Shown: positions 8,528 through 16,596 of the stretch, one piece after another
Layout: every line of letters starts with the position of its first letter
How positions within the stretch are numbered: the stretch's first letter is position 1
Source: Sporosarcina sp. NCCP-2222
GTDB taxonomy: Bacteria > Bacillota > Bacilli > Bacillales_A > Planococcaceae
Assembly (NCBI RefSeq): GCF_023168145.1
Contig: NZ_BQYK01000004.1
Location: 44,102-92,254 of the forward strand
Reading direction: 5' to 3'
Length of the DNA stretch: 48,153 nucleotides
Notes under the pieces: model-generated
What the model was told of the DNA's origin: nothing
Seen by the model: the letters and a program-made list of their open reading frames with translations, nothing else
Databases searched by the model: none
Made by a program: the position numbers and the translations under genes

Positions 8528-9523
8528 TCATGGGCCTACAGGAGCTTTTGGAACCGTATTAAATACGAATTTCACAATACGGACAGCTTTTGGTTCATAA
8601 ACTCGTGTCCAACGAGCAGCTGTGTTGATCTCTGCATTTGTTGGGAATACGTTCGCTACGCCACCCTCGTTCCATTTCACGCCGCGCGGATGTAAGACAA
8701 AAATCTTACGATTTACCAACGCCTCTTCGCCAGAAAAGGACAATTGATTACGGCTTACCTCTGTTTGGATGATTCTTGGATGTGATCCGTTACCTAGGGC
8801 AATTGCACCCTGTCCGAAAATATACATTTCAGCTTTTCCTGTTGCTGTGTCATAGTACATGGAATCATCAACAGTGACTTGCTTTCCGTTGAAGTAAGGG
8901 ATCGGCTTACCTTGTTGAGACTGTGGCACATAATCAATCAAGTCTTGTTTCCGCAATTCCGTTTCTACAGCTGAATGCATCATTACTCCTGTTAATGCTT
9001 CTTTTGCGTCACCCATCAATTGAGTAGCATCAAGGAAAGTATTCATGTTGATCGTACCTTTGTCGCCTGTCTCCGCTGAGATGTCATATACTTTTTCTTT
9101 CATGGTTGTGCTTTTGAATGCACCCGACAATGTAGCCAGTAACGTACGTTGCAAATCCCTCGCCCAATAACCAGCCACTAGTTCACTAATTGCCCCCATC
9201 GGATCATCTCCGGAAAGCAATGCGGAAAGACCATTTGCTCCCCAAGCATTTACACGCGCCTGTTTACGTGCCACATCTTCACTGGATGTGATTTTGTTAA
9301 TAGCCATATCGCCGGAATCCTTCATAATTTGGGACTCCGTATTCCCTAAGTCATTCCAGAAAGGCATATTAATGAGCGTGTTTGCTCCCCCAGCTAAGCT
9401 ATCAAACTCAGCATCATTGGTAACAATCCCACTTTGTACAAGTGCGGATAACTCCATTGTTCGTTGAATTGTGTAAGGAGTGAAAATCTCCGGTTGAATT
9501 ACATCGATAAGACGTGTTGTCAT
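8528..9523 (-). CDS. Major capsid protein (331 aa)
   Basis: Follows the scaffold gene. The sequence resembles the phage coat protein family of A118/SPP1-type phages: an N-terminal TRLIDVIQPEIFTPYTIQRT, then SLAGGANTLINMPFWNDLG, a spine helix (GYWARDLQRTLLATLSGAF) and a C-terminal strand-rich region with FSGEEALVNRKIFVLHPRGVKW. It forms the HK97-fold shell. No prohead protease is present nearby, so maturation probably depends only on the separate scaffold. It ends with KAPVGP, echoing the tail tube C-terminus. Confidence 0.9.
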   Translation of the reverse strand: MTTRLIDVIQPEIFTPYTIQRTMELSALVQSGIVTNDAEFDSLAGGANTLINMPFWNDLGNTESQIMKDSGDMAINKITSSEDVARKQARVNAWGANGLSALLSGDDPMGAISELVAGYWARDLQRTLLATLSGAFKSTTMKEKVYDISAETGDKGTINMNTFLDATQLMGDAKEALTGVMMHSAVETELRKQDLIDYVPQSQQGKPIPYFNGKQVTVDDSMYYDTATGKAEMYIFGQGAIALGNGSHPRIIQTEVSRNQLSFSGEEALVNRKIFVLHPRGVKWNEGGVANVFPTNAEINTAARWTRVYEPKAVRIVKFVFNTVPKAPVGP

Positions 9524-9547
9524 TTGTACATCATTCCTTTTCTTTTA

Positions 9548-10153
9548 TTATTTTCCGGCTTGCGCCATTAAGCTTTTGTATAGTTCTGGGTTGTCCTTGT
9601 ACAATCGTCCTTGTTCTGTCAGGTTCCAATGTTCTTTGGAGAATGGATTATTCGGTACTGCGTTCCCTTGTCCGTCCCCGCCAATCTTAAAACCAAGCTG
9701 TTGCTCTTCTTCCGATTTGAATAGGAATGCCTTCGCTTCTTTCAAACCAGTTACTTGATCATCTAGCCCGACGACTTTGTCGCCATCTATAACAAGTTTT
9801 GTTCTATCAATTTGACTGGCCGCTAAATCTTCATCATGGACCTTGCCGTTAAACGCTAGCTTGATAGCATTCGTCAATTTTAAATCCTTTAAGTCTGTCT
9901 CATACTGTTCTTTCGCCGTTTTGTTTTCGTCCTGCAGCGTTTGGATTTGCGCCTTTAATTCCTCACTTGCCCCTGCTGTCTTCTTCAATTCTTCCAGCTG
10001 CGAATCCCGTGCGGAAATATCCGTTTCAAGTTGTTTTTTAGCGTCGTTCACTTCATTGAAACGAGATATAGGAATCATCGGACCAAAGCCCGCGACAACC
10101 TTTTCAGCCTGCTCCTCAGTCAATCCAAGTGCAATTAATTGTTCTTTAGTCAT
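9548..10153 (-). CDS. Capsid scaffolding protein (GP20-like, 201 aa)
   Basis: Phage_GP20-type scaffold: an N-terminal helical hairpin (EQLIALGLTEEQAEKVVAG), a long coiled coil over residues about 35-95 rich in E, K and Q, and a conserved C-terminal NNPFSKEHWNLTEQGRLYK.NP motif, which binds the coat protein. The gene is immediately upstream of the major capsid gene. Start ATG has a strong GGAGG site. The scaffold is expected to leave the prohead during DNA packaging. Confidence 0.9.
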   Translation of the reverse strand: MTKEQLIALGLTEEQAEKVVAGFGPMIPISRFNEVNDAKKQLETDISARDSQLEELKKTAGASEELKAQIQTLQDENKTAKEQYETDLKDLKLTNAIKLAFNGKVHDEDLAASQIDRTKLVIDGDKVVGLDDQVTGLKEAKAFLFKSEEEQQLGFKIGGDGQGNAVPNNPFSKEHWNLTEQGRLYKDNPELYKSLMAQAGK

Positions 10154-10168
10154 CTATATTTCCTCCAT

Positions 10169-10252
10169 TCATCTACACTTTTTAACCCGGTCGTGTCCGG
10201 TGACGTCTTTGTAGTTATCGTCCACAAATACCAAAATGACGAGGTATTGCAT
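10169..10252 (-). CDS. Tiny coupled ORF (27 aa), tentative
   Basis: ATG overlaps the stop of the preceding small gene (TGATG), so translation can be coupled. The product begins MQYLVILVFVDDNY and ends in a basic tail (RVKKCR). It fits exactly between the 40-aa ORF and the scaffold start. No family recognised; it may simply be a leader that carries ribosomes to the scaffold. Confidence 0.35.
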   Translation of the reverse strand: MQYLVILVFVDDNYKDVTGHDRVKKCR

Positions 10253-10374
10253 CAGTTCAATTCAATGCTAAACGCAAAGAATCCAAGGAATATCTCCCTA
10301 GACTCGCCTGTGTAACTTGCTCCCATCATTAAGGAGTCGGGGAAAAGCCAGAAGCCTGTAATACTTTTTATCAC
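10252..10374 (-). CDS. Small phage protein (40 aa), tentative
   Basis: GTG start preceded by AAGTAGGTGAT. The product runs VIKSITGFWLFPDSLMM... and ends FFAFSIELN. Hydrophobic residues alternate as in a short beta-rich structural protein. Its stop is shared with the start of the next tiny ORF. It fills most of an otherwise empty 340-bp gap upstream of the scaffold. Not recognised. Confidence 0.4.
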   Translation of the reverse strand: MIKSITGFWLFPDSLMMGASYTGESREIFLGFFAFSIELN

Positions 10375-10501
10375 TACATCACCTACTTTTAAGCAAAATA
10401 AAAAGCCGCATTTCGCGACTAATTTACATAGTTGTACAAATACTGCAAGGTAAACTCCCCTTTCGTGTCGAAGTAAGGATTAGAGAGAGGGGGTGTATAA
10501 A

Positions 10502-10768
10502 ATGCAAAAGATAAAAGGTCAAGCAATCGTTGATCTCGTAAATAAGATTAATCAAGAGAATGAACCAGATCTTGAAAAGTATATTGCAAAGTTTTTCGAT
10601 GAGTATATTGATATCAGCTTTTTCGATAAACTAACATTTACCGGAGAAGAACACATAAAAGTCGAAAATGCAATCACTCATTTAGTACGACTATGCACGC
10701 TAACGTCAGTCACAACAACGCTTAAAGTTCTAAAAGACATAGGCGTTGTTGAGTTAACGGAAGATTGA
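10502..10768 (+). CDS. Reverse-oriented small protein (88 aa), moron-like
   Basis: The only + strand gene within the structural region, opposite to everything around it, which suggests separate expression during lysogeny. ATG at 10502 is best supported by the GAGAGAGGGGG site; a GTG three codons upstream is possible. The product is helical and acidic (VDLVNKINQENEPDLEKYI, FFDEYIDISFFDKL). Base composition looks more AT-rich than the flanking capsid genes. A long palindrome downstream (10832-10880) could terminate it. No family recognised. Confidence 0.7.
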   Translation: MQKIKGQAIVDLVNKINQENEPDLEKYIAKFFDEYIDISFFDKLTFTGEEHIKVENAITHLVRLCTLTSVTTTLKVLKDIGVVELTED

Positions 10769-10827
10769 TCTTTTGTAAGTTAACAGGTTTTGCGGGAGCA
10801 GAAATACGTCCCGAATTCTCATTATTA

Positions 10828-10941
10828 TCATAAGTGGATAGAATTCTTGCCTTCCAGAAATTCAAGAATTCTATCCACTTTCTTTTCAATATGAACAAAT
10901 TTCGGAACTTCAAATTCAAATCCCTGGTGTTCAATAGCCAT
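10828..10941 (-). CDS. Small phage protein (37 aa) containing a long palindrome
   Basis: ATG at 10941, with a weak AGGGTG site, gives MAIEHQGFEFEVPKFVHIEKK followed by VDRILEFLEGKNSIHL. The amphipathic C-terminal helix looks protein-like. Both arms of the 18-bp palindrome are inside this frame, encoding VDRILEF and GKNSIHL. A strong AAGGAGA site further upstream (about 11002) leads only into a four-codon reading frame (MKEH). Could be real or coincidental. Confidence 0.4.
   Translation of the reverse strand: MAIEHQGFEFEVPKFVHIEKKVDRILEFLEGKNSIHL
10832..10884 (+). terminator. Long palindrome, possible terminator of the + strand gene
   Basis: Perfect 18-bp inverted repeat: arms 10832-10849 and 10863-10880 (AAGTGGATAGAATTCTTG and its complement), 13-nt loop, followed on the + strand by TCTTTTC. 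It probably stops transcription from the reverse-oriented gene before it opposes the packaging operon. No T-run follows on the - strand. Confidence 0.5.
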
Positions 10942-11032
10942 AACACCCTATTGATTCGCCATTGTATAAGACGTTTTTCAGTGTTCTTTCATGACAACGA
11001 TCTCTCCTTAAATTATTTGTTAATCAACTGAT

Positions 11033-12265
11033 TTAACCTGCCTTCTCCCTCGTCCGATCACGGCGAAGGAAATCATTTTGTTGTAGATGCTCTTCCAATC
11101 GATTCTGCCATTCAGCAACCTTTTTCTTGTACCGGAGCTCATTCACTTCATCGACGGAACCGGCATGCAATCGTTTATACATGCGAATCTGCCGTTCCAT
11201 ATAGCGTTGTTTCTGCTCTGCGTCATAGCGTTCAACCGCATTAGCATCTTCGGAAGCTTTAGGCACCGTACTAATGCCAGGGAAGAATGTTGAGAGTGTG
11301 TGCCGGCAATTTGGATGAAAAGCATAATTCTTCATGGCTGTTGATAGCAAGGTGTAGCCAGTCTCTTTTGATAACTCAGCCGCATCTTCTTTGCTGATTG
11401 AAGTATACACATCATCAATCATTACGGTGCCTTGATACGGCAGACACATAGGGGAGCAGTTATTATGAGATGACATCAGGACAGTGTATATGCCCCATTC
11501 ATCGCGCTTCTTTCCCTCACCTAAAAAGGTCGCCCGCTGGCTTGCTGTACGCAATGCCATTTCAGCATAAGCACCGATGCTCACCCGCCGGCCGTCGCTA
11601 TACTCGATCGTGTTAATACCCTTTGCTAAAAACTCCTTTGTCGCCATGTCGATTGCCTGATTGAGCGTCTTGGCGCCTGCTGCCATGTTGACCTCTGCTT
11701 TATAGATGACTTGGCGATAAACATCATCCATCTTACGTAAGACACCCAGCTCGGCTTTCCTCAGATCAGCCTTCACCGTATCCTGCAGGGCAGCCAATTT
11801 CTTTTCATTCATTCGGAAGAAGTCGGTTTCTTTTGGAGCTTTCGGCAGCTTCTCATACGGAACATTGAATTTTCTTGGTTTGAAGTCTTTCGGAAGTTCA
11901 ACCTTCCCCTGAATGGTCCTTCTCACTTTGATTCCCTGTATTAGCTGAAATGGCTTTATTACGATATTGAGCAGCCTGCGCCAAATGGAAGTGAAACGCC
12001 GCTCACCTTCCTTGAAGCTATCCAGCAGCACATCATCCACAACCTTCTCTGCTTCTATCATGCGCGCCTTAATGATTCGACGGTTACGCTTGCGGTACTC
12101 ACCCATTGCTCGAAGCTTGGCACTCTGCCACGGCTCCCAACGGAAGCCCTCTTTTGTTTCCTCTGCCTTATGGCGTAAAGAGTTACGCTTGAGTGAATCA
12201 ATCAATTCAAGTGTCATTTGCTCGAATATGCGGTTGATGTCATAGGGGTTTGGCTTCTTGTTCAT
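11033..12265 (-). CDS. Phage minor capsid/head morphogenesis protein (410 aa)
   Basis: Phage_min_cap2-type protein placed right after the portal. The N-terminal half is helical and basic (KRNRRIIKARMIEAEKVVDD); the C-terminal half contains NMAAGAKTLNQAIDMATKEF, a GRRVSIGAYAEMALRTA segment, then NCSPMCLPYQG and FHPNCRHTLSTFFPG, the Cys/His-rich signature of the SPP1 gp7/minor head protein group. It is probably ejected with or bound to the portal and needed for infectious heads. ATG overlaps the portal stop (TAATG). Confidence 0.85.
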   Translation of the reverse strand: MNKKPNPYDINRIFEQMTLELIDSLKRNSLRHKAEETKEGFRWEPWQSAKLRAMGEYRKRNRRIIKARMIEAEKVVDDVLLDSFKEGERRFTSIWRRLLNIVIKPFQLIQGIKVRRTIQGKVELPKDFKPRKFNVPYEKLPKAPKETDFFRMNEKKLAALQDTVKADLRKAELGVLRKMDDVYRQVIYKAEVNMAAGAKTLNQAIDMATKEFLAKGINTIEYSDGRRVSIGAYAEMALRTASQRATFLGEGKKRDEWGIYTVLMSSHNNCSPMCLPYQGTVMIDDVYTSISKEDAAELSKETGYTLLSTAMKNYAFHPNCRHTLSTFFPGISTVPKASEDANAVERYDAEQKQRYMERQIRMYKRLHAGSVDEVNELRYKKKVAEWQNRLEEHLQQNDFLRRDRTREKAG

Positions 12266-13755
12266 TACTCATCACCATCCCCCGGTGGATCGTCATATTC
12301 TCCGACCTGCGGCTCGTCCATTCTCGTTACTCCCTCTTCTGCTTTGATGCGCTGAACCTCCGCAGCCTTTTCTTCATCCGTCCATGTATCTCCATACAAT
12401 TCTTCGACTGCTTGTTCTGTAGACATAACCGGCGCACCGCCTCTGGCTTTCATGACTGTTTCCACCACTGCATCGAATGATGGAGAAGCATACTCCCCAA
12501 ACGTCACACTGACGTCATATTCGCCCGCAGTACGGTTCAGCATCGTATCGTATACTTTCATCACAGTTGCAACCACCTGTGGAATTACATCATTGAGCGT
12601 GTCGATGATCTTGCCCCTAGTGTAGAGCGTGGCTTTTTCTTTCTCCCGCTGTGCTTCCGCATTGTCCGTTTTCTTTAAGTCGATGCCCAATGTCGCCGGA
12701 CTGATGATTCCCTGCAAGCACATGTCTAATGCGCTCGCATACGTACTTACAAATGCTTCATACAAGATGGCCGGCTGAACCATCTTCATTTCGTTTTTGT
12801 CATCTTCTTTTAGTGAAGATCCGACTCGAATGAATTGATTATCAAACGGATTCGGCTTTAAAAGCGATCCATCATGAGGGTCTTTGGGAAGCAAATCATC
12901 CGGAATATACTTTTGTACCCGGCCGGAACGGATTGCATCGACCCATTGAGAAATGACTTCATCCAGTGCATCGAAGCTGTCAGCCTTACTTTCAAAAACT
13001 GATTTACCTCGTCCTTTCCACTTTGGTGATTTGAAGAAGTAGAGAGGAACAGCCATGATAAAATCACCCGAGAACTTTACGTCCTTCAATTCGGCAGTCT
13101 GTGGAATTGAAGTCAGGGGTACCTCTCTGCCTTCCGCATCAAACAGACAGAAATTGATATAGCCACGACCAAATGCTTCTTCTAGTCGGTAATCCTTTTC
13201 TTTGTGAGTGTATTCAGTATAGAACAGGATCTCCTGCAGCCGGTTTCGCGTCCGCTTGTAATCCACCTGCTCACCGCTAAAGAACTCAATGATTGGATAT
13301 TTTGTAACGGCCGTATCGATCGTGATTTTGAAGGCACCGTCTCCCGCTATCAATGCATCGGTGATAGATTCACCAACCAACTCGTCAAAGTCGTTGTCTT
13401 TATTGATTTCATTCCATAGCTCGTTTTCCGCATCAGTCTTTAACGCAATTCCATCCATGTCAGCTACAACAATATCTGACAGCCGCTCTACAATCATGGC
13501 CGGCAGTCCACTGTGGATTTTCCGTATTGCCAAGTCCTCACTCGGCACGGCTGCCCAAAAGCGTGACTTTGCCACCGCGTCTGTTGCAGTCTGTTTATAA
13601 AACTGATCCAGCTCTGACGGATCACCTCGATACCATAACCGATTGCGTAATACGCTTGTTCCGTAACTCAACGGCTCGCGAATAACGATTGGCTTTGATT
13701 CGGTAGCTGGCTGTATTTTCAACATTTTCATCACCATATTTCTAAACCACCCCAC
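12265..13755 (-). CDS. Portal protein (SPP1 gp6-like, 496 aa)
   Basis: Sits between large terminase and the minor head protein, the canonical place of the portal. Length (496 aa) matches SPP1 gp6-type portals. Features: N-terminal helix and RNRLWYRGDPSELDQFYKQ, a central beta region with YPIIEFFSGEQVDYKRTRNRLQEI, and a C-terminal crown region with GIDLKKTDNAEAQREKEKATLYTR. The C-terminus is acidic. Start GTG has GGAGGTATAGAAA, contained in the end of the terminase gene. Confidence 0.9.
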   Translation of the reverse strand: MGWFRNMVMKMLKIQPATESKPIVIREPLSYGTSVLRNRLWYRGDPSELDQFYKQTATDAVAKSRFWAAVPSEDLAIRKIHSGLPAMIVERLSDIVVADMDGIALKTDAENELWNEINKDNDFDELVGESITDALIAGDGAFKITIDTAVTKYPIIEFFSGEQVDYKRTRNRLQEILFYTEYTHKEKDYRLEEAFGRGYINFCLFDAEGREVPLTSIPQTAELKDVKFSGDFIMAVPLYFFKSPKWKGRGKSVFESKADSFDALDEVISQWVDAIRSGRVQKYIPDDLLPKDPHDGSLLKPNPFDNQFIRVGSSLKEDDKNEMKMVQPAILYEAFVSTYASALDMCLQGIISPATLGIDLKKTDNAEAQREKEKATLYTRGKIIDTLNDVIPQVVATVMKVYDTMLNRTAGEYDVSVTFGEYASPSFDAVVETVMKARGGAPVMSTEQAVEELYGDTWTDEEKAAEVQRIKAEEGVTRMDEPQVGEYDDPPGDGDE

Positions 13756-13758
13756 TTT

Positions 13759-15093
13759 CTATACCTCCAATCTGTGCTTGAATGGCTGCACGGCATATTC
13801 ACTACTGTCTAGGCAGTCAACAGGATAGGAGCCATCATCTGTACGGACCCATTCGCCCTTTTGCTTTTCTTCCTCAACCCAAGTGGCGTTTTCAATCGCT
13901 TCAGTCCACTGTTTTAGATGTTGCATGATCTTGTACCGCCCTTGATTGATAAGGATATTCGTAAGGCGTATACGGTCCACAATTCCTTCCTTTTTGTAGG
14001 ATGGGACCACTTGAATATGGATGCCTCTTCGTTTCAATTCATTTGATAGAGCTTGTCGGAATAACTTATCTGCCGATTCCGCAAAGATATGAGCAGACGC
14101 AAAAAAAGCCGGATAGGTATCCGACCACTCAACAATCTTATCGACTATCTCTTTTGCATACTGGTCATGCGTATAGCCTGACTCCTTGCCCTGCTTGTGA
14201 TAATAACCATCGAGGAGAATTATTTCTGCATAGTTTGCCGTGAAGCCTGTTAACGTGGCTACTGTAGCATCTGTGCCACCTACGTCTACACCGATAGAAA
14301 ACTCAATGAAACGTTTGTTCATAATGTAGTCCCGTGTCTTAACCACGTCTTTGTAAGTGTATCCGGTGTAAATGCGTCCGGTCGCCGCTGTTCGCTTACC
14401 TAAGATATCTGCTTGATACCAAAGAGACGACTTATCATACGTCTGCAACACTTCCCTTAAACGTTCGTCTGGAATCGACAAGTTCTCCATGATGGTGAAA
14501 TGGCCGTAATTATACCCCGGATTCTCTCCGCGCTCTTTCAATAGGTCTTGATGATCCAGTATGTCCCGATAGAACCAATGCGATGGAGGGAAAGGGTTAA
14601 GGTCAAAAAATAATTGCCGCTTACTACTGGCAAGGGTACGGTCAAATACTTCCTGCACGAATGTCTGATGGCACTCATTCACCTCAGTAATGTACACAGT
14701 CCCGTATGAGTTACCCTTAATTCGCGCTGCATCGTTCGCCTTTCCTCCCCCTGCCACAATGACGATCTTCTCGCCTGTCTTGGTCTGGATATATAGAGCA
14801 TCCCGATTCTTATATTCTCCCTCTCGACAACGGCCAGCAAATAAATGTTGCAGTCCGAAGCCGTTTGAATCGATCGCATTCATTTTTGCTGCAGCTAATG
14901 ACACGCCAGCAACCAAGTGGAGCTTATCGGGATGAATCTCCAAGCACATAGCATAGGCGATTAAATTGATGATGTTCTTTCCGGCACGCTTCCCACCTTC
15001 AGCAACATTCAACCAGCTATCTGTTGAGTTGGCGATATACGCCGCTTGATTCGCTGTCAATGGCGCATAAGGAATCAAATTACTTTCAGTCAT
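13759..15093 (-). CDS. Terminase large subunit (PBSX/SPP1 type, about 444 aa)
   Basis: The ATP-driven packaging motor. ATPase: P-loop GGKRAGKN near residue 35 (Asn replaces the usual Ser/Thr) and Walker B VYITEVNE near 135. Nuclease: IGVDVGGTDATV near 268-279 carries the first metal-binding aspartates, FAESAD follows, and a C-terminal YPVDCLDSSEYAV supplies the last acidic residue. ATG at 15093 is chosen because GGGTGA lies six bases upstream; a TTG two codons earlier is possible. It overlaps the small subunit by eight bases. Confidence 0.93.
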   Translation of the reverse strand: MTESNLIPYAPLTANQAAYIANSTDSWLNVAEGGKRAGKNIINLIAYAMCLEIHPDKLHLVAGVSLAAAKMNAIDSNGFGLQHLFAGRCREGEYKNRDALYIQTKTGEKIVIVAGGGKANDAARIKGNSYGTVYITEVNECHQTFVQEVFDRTLASSKRQLFFDLNPFPPSHWFYRDILDHQDLLKERGENPGYNYGHFTIMENLSIPDERLREVLQTYDKSSLWYQADILGKRTAATGRIYTGYTYKDVVKTRDYIMNKRFIEFSIGVDVGGTDATVATLTGFTANYAEIILLDGYYHKQGKESGYTHDQYAKEIVDKIVEWSDTYPAFFASAHIFAESADKLFRQALSNELKRRGIHIQVVPSYKKEGIVDRIRLTNILINQGRYKIMQHLKQWTEAIENATWVEEEKQKGEWVRTDDGSYPVDCLDSSEYAVQPFKHRLEV

Positions 15094-15886
15094 CGTCAAT
15101 CACCCGATTCGGCGCAGGGTTGTTGATCAGATCCGCTAGGGCCACAATCTGCTTATTCATGTCTACTGTGTTTTGGCTCGGCACTTTTGATTTAAGAACA
15201 GCGATACGGGCTTTTTGTTCTTCGGTAGCCAAATCAGTCTGCAGCAACTCGTCATACTGTTTGATTAGACTTCTTAGTTCGGACATCGCCCTTGATTGTG
15301 CCATTAAGAAAGAATTATATCGCTCATGAGCATATGCCACTTTATAAGATGTACTTCCCCCTGTATCACTACTGCTGTAGCCGGATTCTTCTTTTAGATG
15401 GTCGTCTGCATCTTCTACCCACATGACCCGTTGCGCTCGAATGATGGCAGCATACTGAATCTGTATCTGATCCCACAATAAATCTATCGGGGAACGCTTA
15501 TGCAAGATCTCCATGATATCCATTGTTTCTTCTGGTAAGTACTTAGCAAATAAGCCATGTGTTACTGCTGCACTGTTCCGTTTTGTGAATTGGTTCTTCG
15601 GGTTAGGATTGCCACTCCGGTTGCGTTGCTTCTCCGCTTTGACATTAGATGATGCTTTCTTATTCGCCCCGTCATTAACCATCTTGGTTCCGGTTGCAAC
15701 CTTCTCGCTTTTCGGGGTTGCATCCTTTTGAATGGTTGCATCCTTTTTAGCAGCCCCCCTCGACCATCCATCACGGCTCTTTCTGCTCTTCAATGTACCC
15801 AGCTTAAGATCATGTTTCTCAGCTAATGCAACCAGTGTTATCTTTGTCGTTTCCCATTCTCTCTGGATCTCTTCCCAATTCGGCAT
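15086..15886 (-). CDS. Terminase small subunit (266 aa)
   Basis: The N-terminus NWEEIQREWETTKITLVALAE followed by KHDLKLGTLKSRKSRDGWSRG is the helix-turn-helix signature of PBSX-type small terminases, which recognise the pac/cos site. A basic, low-complexity linker with repeated KKDATIQKDATPKSEK follows at residues about 45-105, then helical oligomerisation segments. A high-scoring ribosome site (GGCGGTGATGTGAA) precedes ATG. It opens the packaging genes after an intrinsic terminator. Confidence 0.88.
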   Translation of the reverse strand: MPNWEEIQREWETTKITLVALAEKHDLKLGTLKSRKSRDGWSRGAAKKDATIQKDATPKSEKVATGTKMVNDGANKKASSNVKAEKQRNRSGNPNPKNQFTKRNSAAVTHGLFAKYLPEETMDIMEILHKRSPIDLLWDQIQIQYAAIIRAQRVMWVEDADDHLKEESGYSSSDTGGSTSYKVAYAHERYNSFLMAQSRAMSELRSLIKQYDELLQTDLATEEQKARIAVLKSKVPSQNTVDMNKQIVALADLINNPAPNRVIDDD

Positions 15887-15923
15887 TTCACATCACCGCC
15901 GCCTCCTTTATTTGTTTGCATAG

Positions 15924-15950
15924 AAAAAGGCGCCCGCAAAGGGTGCCCTA
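15924..15950 (-). terminator. Intrinsic terminator upstream of terminase genes
   Basis: On the - strand, arms GGCACCC and GGGCGCC around a TTTGC loop, followed by TTTTT. Lies just after the 113-aa coiled-coil gene, so transcription into the late genes would need read-through or antitermination, or a weak late promoter in the 3' part of that gene. Confidence 0.75.
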
Positions 15951-15952
15951 AA

Positions 15953-16294
15953 TCATCTTTCGATTTTTACTTTTGGTCCACTCGGTAGAACAGCATTAAT
16001 TTCTTCGAGCAGAGCATTTACGTATTTTAACCGTTTGTTATAACGCTCTGTGTACTCATCGAGTTCATCTTCCGCTTCTGCAAGTTGACCTTCTAAGGGT
16101 GTTATTATTTCCTCCTGAAAGTCATCCCTATTACCAAATCCCACCTTTACAGATGCACGGCTTGCGATTGATATTTTGGCATTCAAGAGCCTTAAATCTC
16201 TTTCATACTCATCGTATTGTCGACGAAGTTCTGTTTTCTCGTTTTCTAACTCTTTTTTCCACTGTGTGAGAAGTTCGACGTTGCTATTTGCCAT
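15953..16294 (-). CDS. Coiled-coil protein, function unknown (113 aa)
   Basis: Two long charged helices (LLTQWKKELENEKTELRRQ and QLAEAEDELDEYTERYNKR) flank a short loop (VKVGFGNRDDFQEE), suggesting a helical hairpin that oligomerises. ATG at 16294 has GGAGGTGATAAAT, better than the more upstream in-frame start. It is the first gene after the late regulatory gap and is followed by a terminator. Function unknown; a packaging accessory role is possible. Confidence 0.7.
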   Translation of the reverse strand: MANSNVELLTQWKKELENEKTELRRQYDEYERDLRLLNAKISIASRASVKVGFGNRDDFQEEIITPLEGQLAEAEDELDEYTERYNKRLKYVNALLEEINAVLPSGPKVKIER

Positions 16295-16315
16295 ATTTAT
16301 CACCTCCATTGACAA

Positions 16316-16473
16316 TATACTCCACGGATGCCCATGAACCCTTCAATTTCCGCAAATTTCTCTGGTATGTATCGGGGCTGTAGGAGGGGTATGGTCGCTC
16401 GGACGCACCCCCTCTTTTATTCTCCCCCTCTACTTATAGAGACTTCGTACGTCATTCGTACGTCACAGGACAT
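16316..16473 (-). promoter_or_regulatory. Late-operon leader with hairpin and tandem repeat
   Basis: No gene is visible here. From the Xpf side it contains the 11-bp tandem repeat (16444-16465), a TATAAG element followed by GTAGAG, a GGGGGAGAATAAAAG stretch, then a G-rich/C-rich hairpin pairing GAGGGG with CCCCTC (about 16391-16421). The last of these is followed on the + strand by TCTTTTATT. It is the natural place for a late promoter recognised with the adjacent Xpf-like protein. Confidence 0.45.
16444..16465 (-). repeat. Exact 11-bp tandem repeat (TTCGTACGTCA)2
   Basis: Two identical 11-bp units, 16444-16454 and 16455-16465, each containing the palindromic core GTAC/TACGTA-like CGTACG. 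The period of one helical turn puts both on the same face of DNA, as expected for an activator site. It lies between the Xpf-like gene and the first packaging gene. Confidence 0.7.
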
Positions 16474-16596
16474 TTAATCAGCATCTTCTTGTTCTTCTTC
16501 AATCTCGCTTTCTGTTTTCCCGCAACTGGGACAAAATGACTCGCTACAACAATTAGGGCAACTCACCAAGTATTGCATGCACTCTTCACACCGCAT
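16474..16596 (-). CDS. Small zinc-ribbon protein (40 aa)
   Basis: ATG shares a base with the stop of the Xpf-like gene (TAATG) and has GGAGG seven bases upstream, so it is coupled to that regulator. The product has cysteines at positions 3, 6, 13, 16, 17, 22 and 25 in three CxxC pairs, then a strongly acidic tail (ESEIEEEQEDAD). It probably binds one or two zinc ions. It may act with the late activator; function not known. Confidence 0.75.
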   Translation of the reverse strand: MRCEECMQYLVSCPNCCSESFCPSCGKTESEIEEEQEDAD

